A stretch of DNA of 60,976 nt. Origin: Bremia lactucae (taxonomy: Eukaryota; Oomycota; Peronosporomycetes; Peronosporales; Peronosporaceae). Below the pieces are notes generated by a model. That model was not told where the DNA came from, made no database searches, and saw only the letters and a list, made by a program, of their open reading frames with translations. Of the stretch, positions 32,261 to 42,000 are shown piece after piece. Positions within the stretch are counted from its first letter, which is position 1, and each line of letters starts with the position of its first letter. Made by a program: the position numbers and the translations under genes. The stretch lies in contig NC_090617.1 in the NCBI RefSeq assembly GCF_004359215.1, positions 1,457,375-1,518,350 of the forward strand, read 5' to 3'.

Positions 32261-33130
32261 CGCTCTAAGCGGCAACTTGACACTTTTATTTTCAGGGTGA
32301 TGAGGTTAAACTCACCTCCTGGGGCAGTTACACACAACGTTTGTGTGTGTGGAGCAACTTTCGTCAAAAGGCCTGCAAATTCTGTTGACGTTGCATAGTC
32401 AGTTGGGCGCCCCGCACCTACTGACCCCGACCGTTTTTTTACGATTGCCTCGCCGATGCCATTTTGCAAAAGCGTCGGATCAGCCTTCTCCGCTGTTCCT
32501 AGCGAGAGGTCGATCATTTCGTTCAGTATTTTTAGGCACTGGCGTGGGGCACTACCCTCACAGGCGTAGTGGCCCGTCTTTTTACAACGATTACATTTTT
32601 GTTATTGTTTGTAACTTAATGAGCGAGGTTTATCGCTATCTACATACGAGAGACCTCCGTTTTCTTGTCGGCTCGGTCGACGATATGCACCCAATTGACA
32701 AGCCTGTTTCAGGCTAATTTCCTCCTGTTCTGCTATAGAGATCGCTTGGTCGAGCGACTCCAATTCTTGCCGGAACATGTAGGTCTTAACAGGTCCTTCT
32801 GCAAGACCTTTTATAAACAGTCACCTGTGTTTGTTCATCAATTAGATGACTAACGATACAGCTGACCAGGTATCGTGTATGTTGGGCATAAGCGTGAATG
32901 TCACGCTTGCCCTGCTTTAAATCCAGGAGCTCGGCTTGAGCCCTGAATTCGGCACGTGGCGGCTCAAATGTTTGCTTCAGCCGGGTCTTAAAGACCTTGT
33001 ACGACCCAAAGACTAATAAGTCGTGAAGCTTGAGCCCCATGGCCCAAGATTTGGCACGTCCGGCTAAGTTGGACATGCCAAATATCATTCCGTCGCATCA
33101 TCACTGATACGACGAGCTTCTATGGCGTCG
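32261..33130 (-). pseudogene. Gag of element E
   Basis: The capsid part is the best preserved here: IFGMSNLAGRAKSWAMGLKL, then TRLKQTFEPPRAEFRAQAEL and KQGKRDIHAYAQHTRYLVSC (32786-33088). C-terminal part with zinc-knuckle remnant (32500-32640) and a tail LTKVAPHTQTLCVTAPGGEF (32245-32517). Frames change between the parts. The N-terminus and 5' LTR are missing: similarity ends about 33130-33180. Confidence 0.78.
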
Positions 33131-33180
33131 TCTAACTCGACGAACCTTATCAGTACTAGTGAAAAGGTTCCCCGCTACAG

Positions 33181-34006
33181 GTGTCCTTGAGACACAAATC
33201 ACAACTTAACTAATCTAAAAATAAGAACAGGTCAAACCTTAGTGAGGAAAATCGACAGCGCAGAACTGCCACTTAGTTAATTGACCACCCATTTTTGCTT
33301 TACGCTGCACCATATAAGCATGATTCAAAATAAAGATTGCTTGTGAAAGAATGTTCAACATAACTATGAACAATAACGAAAAAAACTGCTGGGCATCCAA
33401 CAGCACGAAGACTTCTTATTGAGGCAAAAGCTACCATTCAAAGGACCCTCGAATCTAGAGCTAGACTTGCGAGGCAAGAAAAGCTATTGAGCCGCAAGAT
33501 TCATCAAATAGGGCTAGCATGAGAGAGATCTACAATGAAAAGGCAAAGTCTTGAATTAGCCTCAGAATGTTGTGTACTGAAGAAAAAGCTAGCAAGGATT
33601 TTATTACAACCCATTTATATTTCGGGGCAAATGCGGAATCAGTTCCTCAGTGGCAGAACACCAATTGCAGCACTACTTCAAGAACTTCAAGAACACTATT
33701 TGATCTCGGCAAGACAAATGATCTGACTCACCTATTTTTGCCAATCCGAAGTCGATTAATTTGGCAGGGCGCTTTCCTTCTGTTTTGCTCTTGGACTGCA
33801 CAACAAGACAAACAAATACAAAATGCCCTTGCCCCATGCTGTTGGGTTTACTTGCCTTAATTCAATATCGTGTTTTAAACAATTAATGTCTTTAGAGAAG
33901 TTGTTAGAATAACAAATTTAGTTTGAAAATTTTAAATTTTAAAAAATTTTGGTGGAAGTTATTAAGTAGGAGCGCTTTAATTAAATTAAAAAAACAGTAT
34001 TTTGAA
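33181..34006. other. No identified gene; AT-rich
   Basis: Two overlapping open frames at 33535-33860 (63 and 97 residues) and a helical, basic reading upstream (ATIQRTLESRARLARQEKLL) suggest decayed coding sequence, but I recognise no family. From 33890 onwards the sequence is strongly AT-rich. Confidence 0.4.
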
Positions 34007-34109
34007 AATATAGTTATGGGGGATATCAATACCTATATTTAAGCATTTATTTTATTTTATAGAAAAAAAATGCTTAAATATAGGTATTGATATCCCCCAT
34101 AACTATATT
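34007..34109. repeat. Perfect 42-bp-arm palindrome
   Basis: Arms 34007-34048 and 34068-34109 pair without mismatch; 19-base AT-rich loop. Immediately to the right lies a family 1 LTR end fragment (34118-34150). Confidence 0.95.
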
Positions 34110-34117
34110 AATTCCTC

Positions 34118-34491
34118 TTACAAGAAATGATATTTATGTAACGGATACCCCGTTTCAGGCGCGGAGACGAATACGCGGCACGGGCTGGAAGTGCTTAGTG
34201 GCACACCTGTTATTGATGTGCGGAGTTTGGGCGCATGCATGGCAATATCCCAATTGCAAAGGTGCACTAACTCGGCGTCAAGCGAGTCGAATAAGCCGAC
34301 GGAACCTACACGACATTGAACTCGGACTCGTGCATTTACAGCGGTTCCCGCGTCCACACCTCGTTAAGGACGCTATGGGATTAGCCGAGCTGAGGATAGT
34401 AATTAAAGGCAAAGAAGTTATAGTTGACCACGCAAAGGTCTACTATGCAGAATATTACGCCGACAATCCATTAGCTACGGCATTTTGGTGG
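34118..34491. other. LTR end scrap followed by unidentified open frame
   Basis: 34118-34150 resembles the inner end of a minus-oriented family 1 LTR (AAGAAATGATATTTATGTAACGG). Then an open plus-strand frame continues past 34491 into the next LTR (34087-34587, 166 residues): IELGLVHLQRFPRPHLVKDA and LAELRIVIKGKEVIVDHAKV read like protein but match nothing I can name. An opposite open frame also exists, so coding is uncertain. Confidence 0.35.
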
Positions 34492-35071
34492 TATAACGGG
34501 GCACTGCCGACTTGTACTGCTTCAGCACAAGTCCACTTCGCACTGCTTCAGTGCGGGTGGTGCCTCACGTCACTTCACGTACAATAGTACGTGCAGAGGA
34601 AGACTCTCATTAAAACACTTGCTTTAGAGAGGGTTAACAGTAAACTGTATTTAATATAATAAGGGTCTTCTGCTTCTATCTATTTATACTAAATTATTAT
34701 ATACTAACAAAAAACATTTAACAAAGTCTTATCTGTGTCTCTCATTTCGCGCGTCCAGCGCTGACCGGACCGCGGAGCAAGTAGATATAATTAAGAAAAT
34801 CAAACGAGATTCCGTTAGTAATGACGAGTGAAAATGGAAATTAGGTTTATAATTATATAAAAATATTTGAAAAATTTTGAAAAATTTACATGTTGGGTTG
34901 CTAAGGTTAAGAAAGGACAGATTTTATATGAAATAAACGGGCCTATATCTAACAATGGATAAGCTTTTCGAATATTACCATGTAAAGTAACATTCTCCAA
35001 AAATTATCTACCTTTTGAATAAAATATTAATTATTTAAGTATTAATTTCACGAACGATACACCCCGTTACA
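34492..35071 (-). repeat. Element F 3' LTR (family 1)
   Basis: TATAACGGGGCACTGCC (TG changed to TA) to CACCCCGTTACA, about 580 bp, longer than the element A LTRs through additional AT-rich sequence. The reverse complement of the polypurine tract (CACCCCTCCCTTAAACGG) follows directly, so the element runs on the minus strand. Confidence 0.8.
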
Positions 35072-36311
35072 TCACCCCTCCCTTAAACGGCAATCACTCT
35101 GACTGTTATTAGATAGAGAACTTTGAATTTGAAATAATTCTGAAACGTGGTCACTATGAAACCACTTAGTTGAAAACGATGTTGATTGGTCATAACCATA
35201 ATTTTTAATTTTATCGCATGGTTAACAAGTCCATGCGGTTGCGAATAGTGCGGAGCCTCCGGCTGTAGTACATGCAGTCGCGGGCGAAGCATTATTGTTT
35301 CTTTCGGCAGACGTTTCGTATGCCGTAGTATCCTCTTCTCCCGCAACACTAGATGTCGCGAACGCACGTGGTGAGTCACCACGTGAATGCGACCCCTCTT
35401 TGGAGGTTAACTACGAATGCGAGTCGGACGAAATGGCCGACTCGGGGAGAATAGAATAGTCGCCCAATCATCGTCAGGCGGCTGACTGTGAGCCTTCGAA
35501 TGAGGGGGCTCAATCGGATAGACGTATTTACTGCATTCGCTATAGCCTGTTTGGTTCCGACGGTGAGAATGATTCCTCATCGCTAGCACCGTCTCCCGTG
35601 CCGTCACCCGCACTTATTTCTGTGCGCGGTGATTACGATGGCGTAGGCCATCGTACTTAAAATTCTTGTGGTACCCCTGCTTCAGTTGGTACCACTCAGA
35701 GGATCGTAGACACTAAATTGTCTCGTCTTTCCCCTGAGAAAATTCCATGGCTTTTGTTCGAACGGCTAGTCAGTAGCTTGTCTGGAGAGACTACTCCTTA
35801 CAATAAATATTCTTTATATATTACAACAAAGCTACAAGGCCTTGATACCAGCGCGAAGAAATTTCGTGCTGAGGAAGACTTTTATCTCGATGCTTTTCTA
35901 AAGCATCGATGGTATAGTGGCAACAACAAGCGAGATAAAATCTCGCTTATGCAAGCCTGGAGAGCGTTTATTCGCAACGTCAACCACATTGGACGCGAAG
36001 CCTGGCTTCAAAGACTTTACGCGATTCGCGTTAAGTTTAAGTTACGAGCTCTAACCAGTGCTATATTTAATTTGCATCGTTTGTCTGTGAGGCAGGACAC
36101 CCAGGCCTCACGTTGGGTTATCCCTGTCCGTGTTGTGTTGACAACACAAAACGAGTATTAGGGGGTGTCTATTCCCTTTCTTCGCCCAAGGGAAGGGCTC
36201 GCATCTCTATCGAGATGCGCGATGCGATTGACGTTTTGCAATCAATTTACAAGCGCCAGGAGCGCGTGTTTTCCGATGGACCTTCTGATCCATCGGATGG
36301 GTCTCTTCATA

Positions 36312-36683
36312 CTAACGGACGAGCCGCTCAACGTCAACAACCAGCTGGGAAGGAGGTTCCCAGCTGTCATGCGAAGGTAAATAACCGCGCCAGCAAACCA
36401 GATAGCTCGTTCGCTGCCCCATCACATCACGGTGGTTTAGAACACGTTCCACAAGGAAACGTTGACCACCGTGGGAATTTACCAAAGGTTGTGGTGGAGG
36501 AGGAAAAATTAGATCCGAACCGTGTGTCGGATCTAGAGTCGAAGATCGACAGACTCGACCGCTACCTCCATGTATTGGAGGGGGGTCTTGAACACGAGCA
36601 CGGTAAGTGTTTCTCGTTGGAGCAGACGGTGCAAGCTCACTATATAAAACGGTTTGAAAACCGTTCGAAGAGTGCGTACTCAA
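36312..36683 (-). pseudogene. Integrase chromodomain of element F
   Basis: Open 123-residue frame. After a Ser/Pro-rich stretch, GGQRFLVERVLNHRDVMGQR and SYLVCWRGYLPSHDSWEPPS form a chromodomain: first strand FLVERVL, the aromatic WRGY and SWEP. Its position at the very end of pol is normal for chromoviruses. The whole frame is overlapped by the antisense gene on the plus strand, both open. Confidence 0.82.
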
Positions 36684-36711
36684 TGTTGGAGTACGAACGG
36701 AAGTATCACGC

Positions 36712-36793
36712 TATGTCGGGTGCGAAGATCCTCAAAACCGTGATGAGCTGTCGTCAGCTCATCGCGGTTTCGAGGATCTTCGCACCCGACATA
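36712..36793. repeat. Near-perfect 39-bp-arm palindrome, 4-base loop
   Basis: Arms 36712-36750 and 36755-36793 pair with two mismatches around TCGT. The right arm corresponds to the native antisense-gene sequence of copy A (reverse complement of 10330-10390); the left arm replaces the native segment. It marks the break of the coiled coil. Confidence 0.93.
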
Positions 36794-36829
36794 AGAACCT
36801 GTTCGTGACCACAAGAATCTTTTACGGAT

Positions 36830-37300
36830 AGTTCTGCTGAGTTGATCAGCAGTGTTCAAAATTCACACATGCGGAAGATTACGCAGTTTCCTCGCTACGT
36901 TCTGACAAAGCAAAAGTGATACTAAAGTGCGATAGAGGTGGTACATATTAAGATCTTGTCAACCATGTCCCACAACGAAAAACTGCGACGCGTTTGACAG
37001 GCTGTCCCTTTCGCCTCTCAGGACGGCTTTAGGCAAACGGAACATGGATTCTACGCGTTGTAAATGGTGACCACAATCACGAAGCTTCCCTGGACATAAG
37101 TGGCCACCCCACTTCTCGCCGTTTGCAACCAGACCAAAAGACGTTGACACGCCAAATTTTACAAGCTGGTGTAGCACCAAAAGAAATTCTCAGAAGCCTT
37201 CGACAGATTGATCCTATGACCAAAGCTGCTAGGAGGACGGTATTCAATGAAAGGAAGAGACTGCGAGCAGAAGAACTGCAGACAGGACACCTATGCGCGT
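36830..37300 (+). pseudogene. MULE transposase N-terminal fragment with FAR1-type zinc domain
   Basis: In one plus frame with two stops: VILKCDRGGTY, then RKTATRLTGCPFRLSG, NGTWILRVVNGDHNHEAS and GHPTSRRL, followed by ILQAGVAPKEILRSLRQIDP. The C...C...HxH arrangement (KCD, GCPF, HNH) is the FAR1/WRKY-like DNA-binding domain of Mutator-like transposases. The transposase core is absent. It begins right after the broken antisense gene and ends in the repeat-rich stretch at 37298. Confidence 0.72.
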
Positions 37301-37720
37301 GAAATTAGAGGTGAAATGAAGTTAGGGTGGTGTTGTAATGTTCGAACTTGCCGAAATCGTGTAGTTTTCTCTAGTAGCTCCATGCCAGGTCCTTCTAATC
37401 TGTAGTTTAATGGAATATAATCCGTTTCAATCTAACGTACTTGCGTGAAATTGTGTCTGACCTGAGCTCTAGGGTTGAATGAAACGTTGGGCGTGAAATT
37501 ATGGAGGTGGGTGGAATTATGACGGCGGGGTGAATCGCGCGCGTGAAATTAGAGGTGAGATGAATTTAGGGTGGGGTGAATTTAATTTTGAGACTTAAGG
37601 TTTATTATTTCGGGGAGTGGGGTGAATATAGCCCAAATTTAGGGTGAGGTGAATATAATAATATTAAATAAGGGGGGTGGGGTGATAAAACCAAAGGTGG
37701 GTAAATATAACATTCTCCTA
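37298..37720. repeat. Imperfect GGTGAA-rich repeats
   Basis: GTGAAATTAGAGGTGAAATG (37298) recurs as GTGAAATTAGAGGTGAGATG (37544), each followed by AA.TTAGGGTGG. Further GGGGTGAAT and AGGTGAATATA units follow, strongly purine-biased. It may be a terminal region of the MULE to its left or of a Helitron; no inverted partner was found. Confidence 0.6.
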
Positions 37721-38343
37721 AAGTTATTTTTGTTATCGTGCTAATAGAATAACTTTATTGTTTCTTTTTGTAAATGGAGCTGAAAATAATAGTTGACGAC
37801 TGCTAATTAATTAGATGGATAGCTTGCAACATCTGGCATCTTAACATAAGGTAGTTGTATTGGGGTACGCTTCGGTTGTTGACCATTACTATGGTGTGGT
37901 ACAGACTAAAAATAATGCATCCAATTTGTTGATATAGTCACACAGGAGGATTACGCCGTATTTATTGATATATAGGAAATCATATAATTGGAAGGTAACA
38001 CACGTGTCAACCCTCAGATAAAGATCTGGTGAGTTATAAGTAATCAGGGTAAGGCATTTAACATTCGTGATACCAAAGGTCGTTCCTCCTTTTATCTTAA
38101 AGCGTTCTATGCCTTCCTAATACTTGCGCTGTGATCTATAGGAGCTAGAAGCCTTATTAAGGCATATTCTCTTGAGCAATGGTTCCCGTGTGCTTATTAT
38201 TATCTTAAATCACTTACACTAGGACTAGATAAGCTTTATGAGCTTATATATTAGACTCTTCGAGTTTTTATCTAAGTTAATTACTTCAATCTTAGTGGCT
38301 CTTTGAGGCTCAATGTCTTCCTGATCTAAGTAGCTCCACTACA
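37721..38343 (+). repeat. Family 3 LTR (right part clear)
   Basis: From about 37985 to 38343 it is collinear with the reverse complement of 27070-27548 and 17719-17895, ending TAGCTCCACTACA. The outer boundary is not clear. AT-rich, no gene from 37721 on. Confidence 0.65.
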
Positions 38344-39290
38344 TATGGTAGCACGATTAGTAATTTACCCTTAAGCCTTTACATAGTGATCGTATGTGAG
38401 GATATAACGACTCCTAGTTATATCAAAAGCTCAATTGCTAGCGATTGAAAAGCTGAAAGCCTTAGCTAGAAATGAGTAAATGGGCGAGAATCCTGGAACC
38501 CAGGGGCTGCTTACTGCGCGACTCATCGCTTCTATACACTTTGAGCCACCCGAGTTGGCAGGTTCATGACCAATTGGCAGCATTCATGCCTACATGGTAC
38601 ATTTTACTACTTGTGAATGGGTTACAGGCACGCCCTCTTGTTTTGAGTATTGAAACAAAGAAAAAACTTCTTTGAATCAGAAAGATGGAAATGGCCCTGA
38701 ACTCGGGCATCTTCGATCGAGGCAAGAGTTAGTTTGGACATCTCCAAAATCGGTGGTAGAGCAAGAGCAAAGGCTCCCACCTGAATCACGTTTACTGATA
38801 TTGCTTTTTCAAGTGGGACTCGCTGAAATTGCAATTGTCTCGCTTGTTTTCCCCGCCTAATCAGGCTTACCGCGTGCATTGATGCTTATTATCTACCCGT
38901 CAAAGGTTGAAATTATTAAAAATGGACTATGTCTAACAGTTGCGAATTTAATAGCTGCTATGCAACTCGACCCATTATCAGAAGCGATTCTTTAATTATT
39001 TTCATGGAATGGCTTTGTACAAGCGTGGTCAGAACAAAAGCCTTTCGTGTCCACCCCGCTAGGTTTATAGCGGTTGTAAATATGCGCTGAACTCTGGCTC
39101 AGCCTCAAAACCGCCCGTTACGGTACGCATGGTTACTAGGCTAGCTCTTCAAGCACATCAATTTCGTCTAACAGAGCGAAACTATTGAGCATTTGCCGCG
39201 TTGATGAGCTGATATCGAAGTTTAAAAATCTAATACAATTTAAATCAAGTCAAACTGTGTCATTCTGTATCGCATTAGCCCGGGGCTAGC
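38344..39290 (+). pseudogene. Family 3 gag, degraded
   Basis: Plus-strand copy of the gag at 16900-17500: SGLPRALMLIIYPSKVE is shared with the minus-side reading there, and ANLIAAMQLDPLSEAI then VTIFMEWLC-like and KAF..HPARF follow. It starts just inside the LTR and primer site. Stops and frame changes throughout. Confidence 0.6.
38346..38355 (+). promoter_or_regulatory. Primer-binding site candidate (family 3)
   Basis: TGGTAGCACG two bases after the LTR end, the same spacing and first nine bases as in family 1 (6070). Confidence 0.6.
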
Positions 39291-39299
39291 CTGGTCATC

Positions 39300-39530
39300 C
39301 CACCTCCTAGATATTCCACAAAGCTCAATCCATTTCCATTGGATTCCTCGCAACTACTTGAAGTCAGCGTAATACCGAACCATACCAGATCTCTTGTGTG
39401 CGGTGGAAATATTGTTCCTTTGACTTTTGCTCGGATTGTACTATTTGCACACCGGATACAAGTATCTCCCGCTTTCACACGTAAGCATTTATACAGCTTG
39501 AAGCTTTGCTTCCATTGCTGTCGTACGAGA
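39300..39530 (-). pseudogene. Family 3 gag scrap, opposite orientation
   Basis: 39390-39515 matches 16725-16840 in the same plus-strand sense (GCGGTGGAAATATTG, TTATACAGCTTGAAGC), so it is an inverted piece relative to the gag before it. DTCIRCANSTIR could be part of a zinc knuckle on the minus strand. Confidence 0.5.
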
Positions 39531-40160
39531 CCCGGAACGTCCATCATCAGTTGGGAACAGGGTTCCGAACTAATATGCAAGGGTGTATACGCTCGCCATC
39601 GACGAGATAATTCGTTCGAACCCCTTTAATTTCACGGTGGTTCACGAAGCGTTCAACTAGAAAACGCTTTTCACCACTCGAATCCGTCAATGGATGTGGA
39701 GAGAAGAAAAATTGGGTTTGCCTCATTCGCCGAACTCGAGTCAACGTAGCGACTTGGCTCACGTCTCTTCGGTATTTATGGGAGAACGTTGATCACAAAC
39801 GATCCCGTCGTCGCGAGTTAGCGCTGACGGTCGGCGGTGTTTCTCGTGAATGATTGTATAATTGTGCGCAAATAACGGTTGATCAACTGGCGAAAGAATG
39901 GACACATCGGTCCCTTCGAAACGAGCTGGTGACAGCTCATTATAAGATTTAATTCTTAAAGAATGTAGTGAAACGTCTAGTTTGTGAGAACTAGACTCTG
40001 TCCGAAACTATCAGGTTTTGACCCGAAAACATAAGTCTTTGGCGGATACCTTAGCCGTACCGGTTTGATTCGCCACTGGCTCGTAGTGATAGTATGGGCG
40101 GAGACTTCCGACAATAATGTAGCATGCGTACGCATCTTACGAGGCAGCTCGGTCGTGTAC
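39521..40160 (+). pseudogene. Antisense-gene fragment (family 1)
   Basis: GTACGAGACCCGGAACGTCC joins this to sequence like 29890-30300: SRWFTKRSTRKRFSPLESVN-type reading, RSRRRELALTVGGVSRE then NCAQITVDQLAKEW, and a decayed end near 40080-40110. Corresponds to the coiled-coil part of copies E and B1. Confidence 0.5.
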
Positions 40161-40511
40161 ATAGCCTTGGCAGTGCAGTTACGCAGTAATAGCGATAAGA
40201 GTATTACTGACTTTGATAACGATGCCGAAATACTCAGCATCGAAAACAATATTATTTGTGAGAACAGTAATTCTCTCACTAAAGAGGGAATGACATCTCC
40301 ACAGTGCGTACCGGCCGCACTGAAGACAAAACAAAACGAAACTGAGTCAGCAGGTGGTTTTCTGTTGGCTAGAGAAGTAGCGGTCCGTCTCGTACAGGAT
40401 TCCATCGCTGATGAGGTGGACCAAAAGAAATCGAACTCTGACAAAATTGGAAGAGCAAACATTCTTTCATTTAATCTTAGCGATCTAGTCCTACTGCCTG
40501 CGGTAAATTAA
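40160..40511 (+). pseudogene. Integrase linker fragment, plus strand
   Basis: One clean frame: SNSDKSITDFDNDAEILSIE, NNIICENSNSLTKEG, VAVRLVQDSIADEVDQKKSN, GRANILSFNLSDLVLLPAVN. It is the Asn/Asp-rich insert and the start of the integrase C-terminal domain, cut on both sides, and lies opposite in orientation to element I. Confidence 0.75.
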
Positions 40512-40749
40512 CCTAAAATGTAGTGATCAATGTGTGAAGTAATAAATTACAGGTATATCGGATCGTTTCGTGTTCTTGTCTTCACTTTTGGTTAAATCAA
40601 CATTGGTATCCTTCGCTTTGACCGTATAGTCAATGTGATGAGTAAGAGCTAATTTATTCTTTGCTCGCTCGAGTCGCTCGCCCCTTGAATAAGAGTCACT
40701 CTCAAACAAGGTGGATATATGTGGATGGCGTAAGCTGTTCATGAAAACA

Positions 40750-41420
40750 GTTTATGCTTTGTAAAAGCGTACACTGAATTGTTGATGGCAAATTCTGCCA
40801 ACGGCAAGAGCTCACTCCAACTCGTAAAAGAGTGGACGTATCCGCGAAATATCCCTTAAAGAATACGATATGGACGTTCTGTCTGACCAACTGTTCCAGG
40901 ATTGTCAGAAGTTGCATTTTTAACTACGTTCCAAATTATTTGAACACAGATTGCCAAAATTCCGCCGTGAATCTGGGGTCTCGATCTGAGACCAGTTCAC
41001 GGGGTAATCCATGGAGTCGAAATATCGTGTCAACAAAGATACGAGCACAGCCTTTTCTGTGATCGACTCCAGGACTGCAGCAAGATGGTACATCTTGCTG
41101 AAACGGTCAACAAACATAAGAATACCGTTGTTCTTGTGATCGTATTTGGGAAACGAACACGAAGTCGATAGGTACGGATTGTCAACAATCCGCCGGAACA
41201 GGCAAAGGTTGTAACGGAACACGGGATGAAACACTGGGTTTCATCCGTCGAAAAACTTCGCAAGCACGAATGAACTTGCGGACGAATTTATACTGGCGTG
41301 GCCAGTAGAAGTCGCGGCTTATCGTGGGATAGGTTTCACACGTTCACGATGCCCACTTATTGAATATCGTGGCACTCATACATGATGCGTAAACGCAAAT
41401 TAATATGGGTGGGGTTGACG
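40750..41420 (-). pseudogene. Integrase of element I
   Basis: Zinc-binding and core parts in several frames: HKNNGILMFVDRFSKMYHLA, then AVLVSLLTRYFDSMDYPVN and TPDSRRNFGN, the decayed IVSDRDPRF-type block (DRDPR became ETPDSRR). Core continues toward 40750 without a clear catalytic Glu. Confidence 0.72.
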
Positions 41421-41539
41421 ACACGAGGTGTGTCGCCAGCAATGGCTGTCTAATTTGTGTAATACAGTAAACCATTGCGTGTTGTGAATCGATACGTTGA
41501 TCATCTACACAATCACGACAATGCTTGCAAGGATTGTTG

Positions 41540-42000
41540 AGATTGAATTCAGAGATATCATTTAAACATTTCAGTGCCTTATCTTCTTGATAGGCCCTCT
41601 TATGTCGTCAAGTAATGTTGACGACGGAACACTTATTGTTGCCACAGCGGTCTCATGCGTGGAACCATCATCACTCTTGTTTTGCGCAGCGGCACAAAAT
41701 TAGGCTGACGCGAAAGTGCATTAGCGACGACGTCAGGTTCTCCTGGATTATATTCTTCGAAAAAATAGAACTCTTCGAAGGAATACACTCACCTCGCCAT
41801 GCTTTGGGAGAGGACTGTATACAGCCTTGCTTTAGACGCAAGGTCCAACTAAACAGTGAACGGTCTATCTCGCACGAGATAGACCCTAAACTTAGCAGTG
41901 CATATTTCATGGTAAGTTGATTTTGTGATTCACTGGATAATTGCGTCAAGGTGGTTGAAGCGTGAGAAATGTATTGTCATTTCGGCGTAATCGCGTGAAT
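41540..42000 (-). pseudogene. RNase H of element I
   Basis: Minus-strand SSESQNQLTMKYALLSLGSI and decayed FTVWTLRLKQG correspond to the YALAKFR ... TDHASLRTAV blocks. The ADALSRQPN-type end lies near 41680-41740. Confidence 0.65.

Larger units (their letters stand above)
35214..36808 (+). pseudogene. Antisense gene of family 1, most complete copy (element F)
   Basis: Begins MVNKSMR like copy A, changes frame, then AADVSYAVVSSSPATLDVAN and PRECDPSLEVNYECESDE. Central part (35718-36161): LDAFLKHRWYSGNNKRDKIS and AWRAFIRNVNHIGREAWLQR, ending AIFNLHRLSVRQ. C-terminal part (36113-36808): a polar linker, acidic VVVEEEKLD, then SDLESKIDRLDRYLHVLEGG and LEQTVQAHYIKRFENRSKSA, a long coiled coil cut by a palindrome at 36712. 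Intact length would be near 500 residues or more. Three interruptions. Opposite strand at 36312-36683 encodes the integrase chromodomain. No known family recognised; RNA or protein binding is a guess. Confidence 0.68.

Noticed and set aside
33535..33860. Two overlapping ORFs as a host gene
   Set aside because: Short, overlapping, no recognisable domain, within decayed AT-rich sequence.
36113..36808. RXLR or Crinkler-type effector
   Set aside because: No signal peptide and no RXLR-EER or LFLAK motif here or in other ORFs of the window; the frame is the retroelement antisense gene.
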